Program-made: the position numbers and the translations under genes
From: Treponema sp.
GTDB lineage: Bacteria; Spirochaetota; Spirochaetia; Treponematales; Breznakiellaceae
Direction of reading: 5' to 3'
Assembly: GCA_031281555.1 (NCBI GenBank)
Contig: JAITFK010000038.1
Span: 1-32,753, forward strand
DNA length: 32,753 nucleotides
Part shown: in pieces, positions 24,992 to 32,603 of the stretch
Layout of the letters: every line of letters starts with the position of its first letter
Numbering within the stretch: the first letter of the stretch is position 1
The notes under the pieces: model-generated
What the model saw: only the letters and a program-made list of their open reading frames with translations
What the model was told of the DNA's origin: nothing
The model's database searches: none

Positions 24992-26198
24992 TGTAATATG
25001 TAAACTAATGGCGTACATATTGCTGCTACTGTCGCTTGTTTTTACCGGAGCATGTAAAAACAATCAAATTGATTCTGTAGAAAGGGAAGAACTGTTTACT
25101 CTTGAAGTAGGCCATATGGAAGATCAGATCGCCCTTTACAACCTTGACGGTACAAGGGGTATAAGGCGCACAGGTTTTACGATGAAAGACGGGCAATTTT
25201 ACATTTCAGACGGTAACGGCGGAAAAATCAGCAGATTTAACTCTTACGGTGATTTATTGTTCATGATCTATAACGAAGAGACTAACCCCCCTCCAATCAG
25301 CTTAAAAACAATTATTTCAGGCGAAGAACAGGCGACACGCTGGGCATATTCATATCCTCTTGAACAGCCCGGCTGGATTGCGGTCGATTCACGCAAACAT
25401 ATTTTCGTGGAAGACAGGCTTCCGTCGCAGGCTCACCGCATTGACAGGGAAAGAAATTCACTGCTGGACGGAATAATTTTACACTTTGATCAGGACGGAC
25501 GTTTTATTAATTATCTGGGATGCGAAGGAGTCGGAGGCAGCCCTTTTCCAAGGATAGTCGCGCTTACCGCTACTGTTAACGACGAGCTTGCCGTAATTTG
25601 CCGTCTTCCCGGCGGTTGGGATATATACTGGTTCAATTCTTCGGGAATGCTTCTTTATCTTGTAAAAATATCTTCCTCTGTTACCCCCTCTCTTCCCGAC
25701 TGGCCGCAGGCGCTCTCCGTTATTGATTCCGTAATGGCCTCTCCCGACTCAAGAAGGCTATTTATGAAGGTGGATTACAGCCGTGATACTTTTGATCAAT
25801 CCACAAATACCCGTACAGGCTCAGAGCCTGTCAGTTCGGCTATCTGGATATTAAATGTCGAGGACGGTTCCTATTCAGGCATGGCTGAGATCCCGTTATT
25901 TGAAATATCACAGAACGGTAATAATATTAAAACAAAGGTATTTTACATAATGCTCGGAGTTTCGCGAAACAGAAAAGCTCTTCTGTACTTTCCGGTGGAT
26001 ACAGGTTATTCGCTGCTTTATGTAGACACACATTCAAATGAACAGCAGCGGAGAAATATTAATTTTTCCAATGATGAAATAAGGTACAACGATTTTTTTC
26101 TTTCAACAGAAGGTATTCTTTCGGCAATGCTGGCAGATAACTATAACATTAAGCTTGTATGGTGGCGTACCGACAGATTAATGGGAGAAGCGCATTGA
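24960..26198 (+). CDS. Lipoprotein with beta-propeller-like repeats
   Basis: A 412-residue exported protein with signal peptide and lipobox FTGAC (cysteine near residue 32), so it is probably a lipoprotein. The mature part has repeated aromatic and glycine-rich strands of the NHL or beta-propeller sort (ISRFNSYGDLLFMI, GIILHFDQDGRFINYLG, WDIYWFNSSGMLLYLV). It recalls spirochaete-specific lipoproteins (LIC_12708-like), but I am not sure. The first ATG, inside the exporter gene, has AAAGG eight bases upstream; an ATG at 24981 would also keep the signal peptide but has no ribosome site. It overlaps the next gene and is probably co-transcribed with the exporter. Role unknown. Confidence 0.8.
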   Translation: MNCALRNMSNNVICKLMAYILLLLSLVFTGACKNNQIDSVEREELFTLEVGHMEDQIALYNLDGTRGIRRTGFTMKDGQFYISDGNGGKISRFNSYGDLLFMIYNEETNPPPISLKTIISGEEQATRWAYSYPLEQPGWIAVDSRKHIFVEDRLPSQAHRIDRERNSLLDGIILHFDQDGRFINYLGCEGVGGSPFPRIVALTATVNDELAVICRLPGGWDIYWFNSSGMLLYLVKISSSVTPSLPDWPQALSVIDSVMASPDSRRLFMKVDYSRDTFDQSTNTRTGSEPVSSAIWILNVEDGSYSGMAEIPLFEISQNGNNIKTKVFYIMLGVSRNRKALLYFPVDTGYSLLYVDTHSNEQQRRNINFSNDEIRYNDFFLSTEGILSAMLADNYNIKLVWWRTDRLMGEAH

Positions 26199-26782
26199 CA
26201 GACAGTGAGCAGCCTAAAAGGCCGAACGCTAAATACAAATTGAGTAACGAGAACGCCGGAAAGGTAAACGGGGAAGAAAAACTTAACTTTTACTACAGCC
26301 GTGAACGCAGGCTGGAAAAAGCGCCTCAGGCTGTAAGGGATCTGTATGACGAGAGTAAAAAGAACCGTTCCGGATTTTTTAAAGTTCTGGTTGCAGACAA
26401 ACCAAGAGCAATGGTTTTTTTTACAATTTTGATAATGATGGCAGTAATAATACTTCTTTCACTTTCAAATAAAACAAGTAGTTCTTATTTACTTGACGGA
26501 AATAAACTGGAAATAAAAGGAATCAAGTATGAGGGTATGGCTATAATGGCAATAAGAAAAGCCAGAAAAAATACTGAAACCGCGTACTCAGGGGCCGTTG
26601 ATATTGCTGTTTCCCCTGTTGTACAGGAAGATGAAAAATTAAACGTATTCTATCATCGTATATTTTTCAGTCTGGAAAGTGAAGAAGACTACCGATTTAC
26701 AGTACCCTTTGATTCGCCTGAATTACTGATAGTCCTCCAAACAGAGAAAAAAACCTTAAAAATCAGATATAAACCTGAATAA
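26195..26782 (+). CDS. Single-pass membrane protein, unknown function
   Basis: Starts at TTG overlapping the previous stop (TTGA), with GGGAG seven bases upstream; an in-frame ATG 36 bases earlier lacks this and lies deeper in the lipoprotein gene. The protein (195 residues) has a charged cytoplasmic N-terminus of about 60 residues, one membrane helix (VFFTILIMMAVIILLSLS, about 69-86) and a periplasmic region of beta character (YLLDGNKLEIKGIKYEG to the C-terminus). I recognise no family. Coupling to the lipoprotein suggests that they work together at the envelope. Confidence 0.8.
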   Translation: MTDSEQPKRPNAKYKLSNENAGKVNGEEKLNFYYSRERRLEKAPQAVRDLYDESKKNRSGFFKVLVADKPRAMVFFTILIMMAVIILLSLSNKTSSSYLLDGNKLEIKGIKYEGMAIMAIRKARKNTETAYSGAVDIAVSPVVQEDEKLNVFYHRIFFSLESEEDYRFTVPFDSPELLIVLQTEKKTLKIRYKPE

Positions 26783-26813
26783 TCAAAAGACATTGTGTTT
26801 CCTTACAAGTCCA

Positions 26814-26842
26814 TTGACGAAATCGGTTTTTTTTGATATGTT
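26814..26842 (+). promoter_or_regulatory. Promoter for 26849 gene, probably leaderless
   Basis: TTGACG (26814-26819), 17-base spacer, TATGTT (26837-26842), then six bases to the ATG. The expected transcription start coincides with the start codon and no Shine-Dalgarno sequence is present. Confidence 0.5.
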
Positions 26843-26848
26843 CCTAGT

Positions 26849-27259
26849 ATGGTACAATTGTATTTTTTATCTATTTTGTGTAATGCCTTGAGCGGGTATG
26901 TACTATTTGCCGGTAATGATAATGAAACCCCGGAAAAACCTTTAAGCTTTACGGACAACCCTACTTTTAACCTTGTTCTCGGAATATTAAGCGCCGTTAC
27001 CGGTGTCTTAAAACTTCTTTCACCTACTGTGGATAAAATCCCAATTCTCGGTGATCTTGTACCTGCGATTGCCGGAATCGCGGCCGGTCTTGTTTTAATC
27101 TTCGGCATTTACCGCCGGAATACATCTTCTGTTTCAACATCAACAAATTCACTGGACAGCCTTGCCGGAACCCTCCTAGCTTTCAGGAAACCGTTTGGCC
27201 TAGGATTACTTGCCGTGGCTCTTTTACATTTTCTCTTTCCCCAGGCGCTCTTTCTTTAA
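26849..27259 (+). CDS. Small multi-pass membrane protein, unknown function
   Basis: A 136-residue hydrophobic protein with about four membrane segments: near residues 2-22, 40-58, 68-88 and 116-135. Between the first two is a polar stretch with the acidic segment NDNETPEKP, and a serine/threonine-rich loop precedes the last segment. No family is recognised; a treponeme-restricted membrane protein is likely. The start has no ribosome site but a promoter lies directly upstream. It converges on the omptin-like gene with a 9-base gap and no visible terminator. Confidence 0.75.
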   Translation: MVQLYFLSILCNALSGYVLFAGNDNETPEKPLSFTDNPTFNLVLGILSAVTGVLKLLSPTVDKIPILGDLVPAIAGIAAGLVLIFGIYRRNTSSVSTSTNSLDSLAGTLLAFRKPFGLGLLAVALLHFLFPQALFL

Positions 27260-27268
27260 CGGCGATTC

Positions 27269-28231
27269 CTAAAAAAGATTAATTTTGACAAGAAAACGGG
27301 TATCTAAAAACGAAAGCCCTGCGCCTGCTTCGTTGTCAATAACTTTATAATCTTTATTTTCTTTTTTGTATGATTTACCTCTGGTTTTGCCGATACGGCG
27401 GTACGCGATATCAAATGAAAAAGCAATACGGTTTATGTTTAGAGCAATATTTATTTTTGGTTCAAAAAAAAGTCCCATGCTTGTAATATCATTATTAATA
27501 TTTTTTGTTAAAATATGTTCATCCATAGCGTTACAATATGTAAACGGGCTTATTTGAAAGGATAAATCTACAGTAAAAGGGTATAAAACATTTGTCTCAA
27601 TTTCAAGACCGGCTGCAATCAAGAGCCAGTTTTGTCTGTAATTTATAACATTACCATTAAGCGGCCCCTCCCTTGGGGGATTATAATCTATATAGTAATA
27701 ATAGCCGTCTCTTCCTGTAAAAGAAAAATGCATCCAACTGCCGCTTAAGAACGATTTTACACAAATAATTGATTTTATGGGAATTGAAACACCGGCAGCG
27801 GCGTCCAGAGCAAAAAAACTATTAGTTTTGTTGATATGTCTTGAAATTCTTGTAAGATCGCTGTTTTCCTGAAACATCCAATCGCGATCTTCCATAATTC
27901 CTGAATCTTTCGGAAAGCCGGCTTTAAAAGACAGGGAAGAAAAAAAATCAATACCGCGCATAATATCGGCAGGCTTAAAATCCAACTGTAAACCAACATA
28001 ATAAACAGACTTCATATCCCATTTCAGTTCGCTGTACAATTCAGCTTTTGTTTCTCTTTGTATAGGGTTGGGGTACACATATTCAAAAGCCTGACCGTAG
28101 ATAAGTCCGGCTTGAGGGCTAACCGAAAATGTGTAACGGTTGTTTCCCGTTTCCTGACTGAATATCGGGTTAATAAAAATATATACACAATTAATGATGA
28201 CTAAAAAAGCTAAAGCGGTTATATTTTTCAT
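27269..28231 (-). CDS. Omptin-family outer membrane protease
   Basis: I start at the ATG giving MKNITALAFLVIIN, a signal peptide with cleavage near IFSQ; the open frame extends nine codons upstream. The 320-residue protein reads as a beta barrel with alternating aromatic strands and a C-terminal phenylalanine. It aligns by eye with OmpT: MEDRDWM holds Asp115 and Asp117 (OmpT Asp83, Asp85), ISRH matches the OmpT SRH segment, FTGRDGYYYYI matches its FTARGGSYIY, and AMDEHI holds Asp237 and His239 (OmpT Asp210, His212). Spacing between the pairs is 122 against 127 in OmpT. The C-terminal RIGKTRGKS and AGAGLSF stretches also match. Omptins are surface proteases cutting between basic residues, so activity is likely but unproven. 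Confidence 0.85.
   Translation of the reverse strand: MKNITALAFLVIINCVYIFINPIFSQETGNNRYTFSVSPQAGLIYGQAFEYVYPNPIQRETKAELYSELKWDMKSVYYVGLQLDFKPADIMRGIDFFSSLSFKAGFPKDSGIMEDRDWMFQENSDLTRISRHINKTNSFFALDAAAGVSIPIKSIICVKSFLSGSWMHFSFTGRDGYYYYIDYNPPREGPLNGNVINYRQNWLLIAAGLEIETNVLYPFTVDLSFQISPFTYCNAMDEHILTKNINNDITSMGLFFEPKINIALNINRIAFSFDIAYRRIGKTRGKSYKKENKDYKVIDNEAGAGLSFLDTRFLVKINLF
28197..28225 (+). promoter_or_regulatory. Candidate promoter for 28236 lipoprotein, inside omptin gene
   Basis: ATGACT (28197-28202), 17-base spacer, TATATT (28220-28225), 10 bases before the ATG at 28236. The -35 is a 4/6 match. It lies entirely within the first codons of the opposite-strand omptin-like gene. Confidence 0.35.
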
Positions 28232-28235
28232 TAAT

Positions 28236-28625
28236 ATGAGAATAACGGCTAAAAACATCTTTGGTCAATTGTTATTATTTTTTTTCATAACATCCTTGTG
28301 TTCGTGTTTATTAAAAAAAGAAGAAAACCCTGTAATTCCGCCTGAAACATCACCTTTGTCGCAGGACTATATCGGTTACGGGGTAATTACCAATTCATTC
28401 ACCCACATTACAGCCGATCCTTCGGAAGAAAGCCCTTCTTTGGGTTATTTAAGACGCGGGTCGCTTGTACGCATAATAAGAAGACAGTCCGTAAAAACAG
28501 TCAACGGGTTTATTTCATGGGTTCTTATAGAAGATTCGCAGTACGGCTGGTTAAAAGAAGAAGCAATGGATATATACAGCAGTGAAAATCAGGCTAAAAC
28601 AGCATCGGAGTCGATGACAAGGTGA
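28236..28625 (+). CDS. Lipoprotein with SH3-like region
   Basis: From the ATG at 28236 the protein has 129 residues, beginning MRITAKNIFGQ, a hydrophobic stretch and a lipobox-like LCSC; an in-frame ATG at 28194 would add 14 residues inside the omptin gene. After a proline-rich linker the region YGVITNSFTHITADPSEESP through SQYGWLKEEAMDIY has the layout of a bacterial SH3 domain, often found binding cell wall or peptides. No ribosome site precedes either ATG. Its stop overlaps the next gene as GTGA. Role unknown; pairing with the divergent omptin-like gene may be regulatory only. Confidence 0.75.
   Translation: MRITAKNIFGQLLLFFFITSLCSCLLKKEENPVIPPETSPLSQDYIGYGVITNSFTHITADPSEESPSLGYLRRGSLVRIIRRQSVKTVNGFISWVLIEDSQYGWLKEEAMDIYSSENQAKTASESMTR
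28239..28268 (-). promoter_or_regulatory. Promoter of omptin-like gene, inside lipoprotein gene
   Basis: On the minus strand TTGACC (28263-28268), 18-base spacer, TATTCT (28239-28244), then seven bases to the ATG at 28231. It would give a leaderless or nearly leaderless transcript. It lies in codons 2-11 of the divergent lipoprotein gene. Confidence 0.5.
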
Positions 28626-29572
28626 ATCGGGTTATTCTATTCTTTATTCCGCCTGTTGTAGGATGCTTTATCGGATATATTACAAATGTAATCGCGATCA
28701 AGCTGCTTTTCCGTCCGCTTAAGGAAATTCGTATACTTGGCGTGAGGCTTCCTTTTACTCCGGGTATCCTTCCAAGGCAGCGTTTCAGACTCGCGCAAAG
28801 TATCGGCGGCATGGTGGAGCGAGAGCTCTTAACCGCAGAAATTATCAGACAACGCCTTGCCCGCGACGACGTGCGCGAAAAAACACGGGACGCGATTTCA
28901 CTTTTTACCGAAAATATTCTTGCCAAATCACCGACAGAACTGCTTATAAACAACAATAATTTTTTGTCTTTAAAAATCTCAGAAGCGGCAGAAAAAATTT
29001 ATCCTCTGTTTACTTCGCTCATTCTTGAATTTCTTAACCGTTATGAAATCCGCAAAGAAATGGAATCTAAAGGGCGGATACTCTTAAGAAATATTTTTTT
29101 GAAACTCAATACTTTTCAACGCTTTTTTATTTCAGCGGGTCAATATGATATCACACTTGAACAAAAAATGCCTGAAATTATAGATGAGCTAATCGATAAT
29201 GCGCAGGAATTATTAAACGATGCAAGAGTTAAGAAAACCCTGACAGAAGCAATACTTTCCATTCCCGGAAAAAGCAAAAATCTTGCAGCGTTACTTGACA
29301 TAGGAATGGAAGATAAAAAAAAATTAGACGATTTTATTTTGGATAAATTAATTACAACCGTAGACGAAAAGATTGAAAACATACTCTCTTCTATTGATGT
29401 AAAATCACTTGTTTCAGAAAGGATAGATTCGCTTGACATGCTGCGCGTCGAAAGGATTGTCCTTGATGTAATGTCAGATCAATTCAAATGGATAGAAATT
29501 TTCGGCGGAATACTGGGGTTTTTAATAGGTTTGTTCCAGTCCGCGCTAGCTCTGTTTTTGTCCACAAAGTAA
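28622..29572 (+). CDS. DUF445-family membrane protein
   Basis: A 316-residue protein starting at GTG that overlaps the previous stop. It carries the DUF445 hallmark at the N-terminus: GYITNVIAIKLLFRP within a membrane segment, then PFTPGILPRQRFRLAQSIG. A long helical soluble region follows (about 60-285), including SEAAEKIYPL and repeated charged helices, and a second membrane helix closes the protein (GILGFLIGLFQSALALFL). Function of the family is not established; it includes proteins linked to membrane or spore processes in Bacillus. GGAG lies 11 bases upstream, a rather long spacing. Confidence 0.9.
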   Translation: MNRVILFFIPPVVGCFIGYITNVIAIKLLFRPLKEIRILGVRLPFTPGILPRQRFRLAQSIGGMVERELLTAEIIRQRLARDDVREKTRDAISLFTENILAKSPTELLINNNNFLSLKISEAAEKIYPLFTSLILEFLNRYEIRKEMESKGRILLRNIFLKLNTFQRFFISAGQYDITLEQKMPEIIDELIDNAQELLNDARVKKTLTEAILSIPGKSKNLAALLDIGMEDKKKLDDFILDKLITTVDEKIENILSSIDVKSLVSERIDSLDMLRVERIVLDVMSDQFKWIEIFGGILGFLIGLFQSALALFLSTK

Positions 29573-29604
29573 CCGACTTTATGGACAGTCACTAATTAAA
29601 TCCA

Positions 29605-29633
29605 TTGTCTGTTTGGAAAATAATTAATATAAT
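29605..29633 (+). promoter_or_regulatory. Promoter of upp-like gene, probably leaderless
   Basis: TTGTCT (29605-29610), 17-base spacer, perfect TATAAT (29628-29633), eight bases before the ATG at 29642. The predicted leader is 2-3 bases and no Shine-Dalgarno sequence is present. Confidence 0.6.
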
Positions 29634-29641
29634 AGTTGTTT

Positions 29642-30697
29642 ATGGATAATGTTATTTTCAAAGCCGCTGATCTGGATGGGTATTTAACTGCCGATGACAA
29701 AGAAAACCTTCTTGCTCTTGATAAATTGTACGGGAAAGCGCTTGAAATATTCCCGTTACTGGAAAAAGGTGAAAAAAACGCGGAAAACGACTTAATAAAA
29801 ATATACAATGAAATAGGCAATTCACTTGAGAAAATATGCAGTAAAACACCGCAGCTGCATGTTTATACCTTTTCTCCCCCGCAGGAAGACCATTCGGAAG
29901 CTTCCCGAATAGTCGCGAAACTAAGAGATATTAAAACAGATAACAAGGAATTCCTTTACTATATACAGCGCACATATGAGATGCTTTACAAGTTTGCGTG
30001 GGGAAACATTCCCGGTGAACATAAAAATTATCTTATTGTAAAAACGCCTGTAACAAATCCTGTCCAAAATTACGCTGTTCATAAGATCAACAACGCGGAT
30101 CACAAAATCGGTAATACTGTAATGTGCGTAATGCTAAGAGGCGCGCTTCTTCCGTCAATGATTATGAGCAAGGAAATTGAAGAATATTCTTCCAACGGTT
30201 ATGTTACGCCTTTCGCTCTTTTCAAGATAAACCGCAATGAAAGTAAACATGAAAACGACATGGAATACATTCTTAACCTTGATAAATCTTTTTTTAACCT
30301 TGAAACTCTTGACGACAAGGATTTGGTTTTTGCCGATCCGATGAACGCGACAGGAGGCAGCCTTGTTACTGTCATCAAGTACCTTCAAAAGTCGGGAATA
30401 AAACCGCGTTCCATTTTATTTTTTAACGCAATTTCCGCTTTGAAAGGCGCGCTTAGGGTTGTAAGAGCGCTTGATAACTGCGATGTCTATACACTCTGGA
30501 TGGACAGCGTACTTAACAATGATGCCTATATAATGCCCGGTCTCGGAGACGCGGGGGACAGGCTTAACGGCAAAGATAACGAAACAAACAGCCGCAATAT
30601 AATGCAGCTGATTACCGATTACGGAACAGGTATCGCAAATCTATACCGTTCACAACTTCGGGAAATTGAAAATACGGTATTCGGAAACAGAAAATGA
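29642..30697 (+). CDS. upp: Uracil phosphoribosyltransferase with N-terminal extension
   Basis: Catalyses uracil plus PRPP to UMP in pyrimidine salvage. The C-terminal half contains the PRPP loop DPMNATGGS (232-240) and the uracil-site motif [15 protein letters not shown] (296-310). Ordinary Upp proteins are about 208 residues; this one has 351, with an extra N-terminal region of about 140 residues, mostly helical and acidic, of unknown role. PRPP-loop Asn replaces the more common Leu (DPMLATGGS). I start at the ATG; a TTG two codons earlier is possible. It overlaps the TPR lipoprotein gene by four bases. Confidence 0.9.
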   Translation: MDNVIFKAADLDGYLTADDKENLLALDKLYGKALEIFPLLEKGEKNAENDLIKIYNEIGNSLEKICSKTPQLHVYTFSPPQEDHSEASRIVAKLRDIKTDNKEFLYYIQRTYEMLYKFAWGNIPGEHKNYLIVKTPVTNPVQNYAVHKINNADHKIGNTVMCVMLRGALLPSMIMSKEIEEYSSNGYVTPFALFKINRNESKHENDMEYILNLDKSFFNLETLDDKDLVFADPMNATGGSLVTVIKYLQKSGIKPRSILFFNAISALKGALRVVRALDNCDVYTLWMDSVLNNDAYIMPGLGDAGDRLNGKDNETNSRNIMQLITDYGTGIANLYRSQLREIENTVFGNRK

Positions 30698-31587
30698 AAA
30701 AGTTATTGAAGCCGTTGATTCTTATTCTTTGTGTCAAATTTTTAAGCGGATGCGCGGGAATGGCGGCGTCTGCGGAAGAATATTATTCTATCGGTATGGC
30801 ATATTTTGAGACCGGAAAATTCGAAGAAGCCGAAATGTGGCTTAACCGCGCGAAAGCGGCCGACAAAACAATGGTAGCTTCACAGTACAATCTGGGACGG
30901 ATCGCGTTTGAGAAAAAGCAGTACAATGAAGCGGCAAAACTTTTTGAAGATATTTTAAAGAAAGACCCGGATAATGTACTCGCCTTGAAAGCCGCCGCCT
31001 ATACAAGAATTAATACAGGTGATTTTACAATTGCCGAAAAACATTACAAAAGACTGCAGGAACTAATTCCGGAAAGCGCCGATGACGGTTATAATCACGC
31101 GCTTATTCTGTACGCGATGAAACGTTACAGCGACGCACAGGAAGTTCTTGAAAATAATTCACTTTCCATGCTTGAAAGAAGTGAAATGCAGCTTCTTTAC
31201 GCGCGATGCCAAAAAGCCCAAAATAAGATAGAAGCGATAGACAGCTACTCAAATTGGCTTAATAATAATTCAGATGTAAGAGTAAGGTATGAATACGCAC
31301 AGCTTCTTGAATTTCATGAACTATACGCGAGAGCTGTTGAAGAATACCGTAAAGCCCTTTCTGAAACCACTTCGACAGAGAAAGCTTTAAACCGTGAAAT
31401 TCGCTTTTCACTTGCAAGAACTCTTTTAGTTGCAGATAACGCAAGCGGCGAAGGAATAACAGAGCTTCAGACTGCTGTTAATGACGGATTTAGGGATACC
31501 GAAGCTGTAAGAGAATTGCTTGCAAACGGAAAAATATCCGCCGCTAACAAAGACAGCATAAGGAATATTATTTCAGGTATGCGCTGA
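30694..31587 (+). CDS. TPR lipoprotein
   Basis: A 297-residue lipoprotein: signal peptide with lipobox LSGC (cysteine 20), then tetratricopeptide repeats from about residue 28 ([59 protein letters not shown] and so on, at least five units). Such proteins scaffold envelope complexes. The ATG overlaps the upp stop (ATGA), so translation is probably coupled. No enzymatic motif is present. The link with pyrimidine salvage is probably only transcriptional. Confidence 0.88.
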   Translation: MKKLLKPLILILCVKFLSGCAGMAASAEEYYSIGMAYFETGKFEEAEMWLNRAKAADKTMVASQYNLGRIAFEKKQYNEAAKLFEDILKKDPDNVLALKAAAYTRINTGDFTIAEKHYKRLQELIPESADDGYNHALILYAMKRYSDAQEVLENNSLSMLERSEMQLLYARCQKAQNKIEAIDSYSNWLNNNSDVRVRYEYAQLLEFHELYARAVEEYRKALSETTSTEKALNREIRFSLARTLLVADNASGEGITELQTAVNDGFRDTEAVRELLANGKISAANKDSIRNIISGMR

Positions 31588-31641
31588 GAAATAACGCCGG
31601 ATGCTTTTGTAAAAACCGCATTTACTATAAACTATATTCCA

Positions 31642-31929
31642 ATGATTGTTTCAATGATAAAGGTAATATTTGAAATCCCCGGCGCCGCCAATATCAAGGA
31701 AAAACGCCGTGTAATCAAGCCTGTTATCGAAAAACTGAAAAAACGTTTCCAAATGAGCGCCGCGGAAATAGACCTGCAGGATTCTCTTTCTTTCGCGCAA
31801 ATCGGAGGCGCTGTAGTTTCCAATTCCAAAACGTTTGGTGAGACCGTAATGCAAAAAGCTTTTAAAATGATTGAAAATGAGACTCCTGTCCGTATTCAGG
31901 ATATGAGCATTCATTCGGAGGAATTCTAA
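31642..31929 (+). CDS. DUF503-family protein (YlxP-like)
   Basis: A 95-residue cytoplasmic protein matching the DUF503 pattern: IKVIFEIPGAANIKEKRRVIKPVIEKLKKRF, then AEIDLQDSLSFAQIGGAVVSN. In Firmicutes the homologue ylxP lies by infB and rbfA, suggesting a link to translation, but its function is not known. No ribosome site precedes the ATG; TATAAA and TATATT lie just upstream without a matching -35. A second ATG four codons later is possible. Its stop overlaps the next ATG by one base. Confidence 0.88.
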   Translation: MIVSMIKVIFEIPGAANIKEKRRVIKPVIEKLKKRFQMSAAEIDLQDSLSFAQIGGAVVSNSKTFGETVMQKAFKMIENETPVRIQDMSIHSEEF

Positions 31930-32582
31930 TGAAAAATAATAAGACAAAAAAACTGCTGCCCGCCTTGCTTATTCTCCTTTTTTTATTGATTTTTAATTCG
32001 TGTATCGGTTTGTCGATGGATATTCAAATGCGCAAGAACGGCTCGGGAAAAATCAGCATGGAATACCGTGTTTCAAACATGGCTGAAGCAATCGGAAAAT
32101 TTGACGGGAATCAGAATTGGCCAATAGTTCCCGTAGGCCGCGCCGACTTTGAAAGAAGCGTCTCGCGAATGCCCGGTATCAGGATCGTTTCATTTTCTTC
32201 AAATGAAAAGCAGAAGGATGTAATTACCGATGTTACGCTTGAATTTGAGAACCCGCAGGCTCTGTTAAAATTTCTTGATCCGTCAGGAACAAGGGCGCGT
32301 TATTACGAGAACAAGCTTGAAATTACTCTTCTTGAGGCGGACTTGAAATTTGACACCGACTTGCTTGATTTAGTACGGCAGGTTTCCGCCGGATACAGTT
32401 TCTCAATAAGTTTCAGCGCCGATAGCAACTCCGTAATGACAATTACCGACGGTACAGGAAAAGAAATAAAGCCTCCGGCAGATTCACAGTTTGTTCAGTC
32501 AGGCAGGAAAGTGTCGTGGTCAACAAGAATCTCTGAAATCTTCGGTTTTTCAAAAGGGCTCGCGGTAAATATTAACTGGTGA
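31929..32582 (+). CDS. Lipoprotein, unknown function
   Basis: A 217-residue lipoprotein with a lysine-rich N-terminus, hydrophobic core (about 9-22) and lipobox FNSC (cysteine 25). The mature part begins with IGLSMDIQMRKNGSGKISMEYRVS, a beta-rich pattern also seen in other predicted spirochaete lipoproteins, and contains a helical middle (NPQALLKFLD). The start has GGAGG upstream and overlaps the DUF503 stop (TAATG). No function is recognised. It converges on the alpha-glucuronidase gene with a 21-base gap and no clear terminator. Confidence 0.8.
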   Translation: MKNNKTKKLLPALLILLFLLIFNSCIGLSMDIQMRKNGSGKISMEYRVSNMAEAIGKFDGNQNWPIVPVGRADFERSVSRMPGIRIVSFSSNEKQKDVITDVTLEFENPQALLKFLDPSGTRARYYENKLEITLLEADLKFDTDLLDLVRQVSAGYSFSISFSADSNSVMTITDGTGKEIKPPADSQFVQSGRKVSWSTRISEIFGFSKGLAVNINW

Positions 32583-32603
32583 AAAACAGCTAAGAACCTT
32601 CTT

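Noticed and set aside
26803-27108. Minus-strand open frame antisense to the small membrane protein at 26849
   Set aside because: The plus frame has membrane-helix periodicity and an adjacent promoter; the antisense frame has neither.
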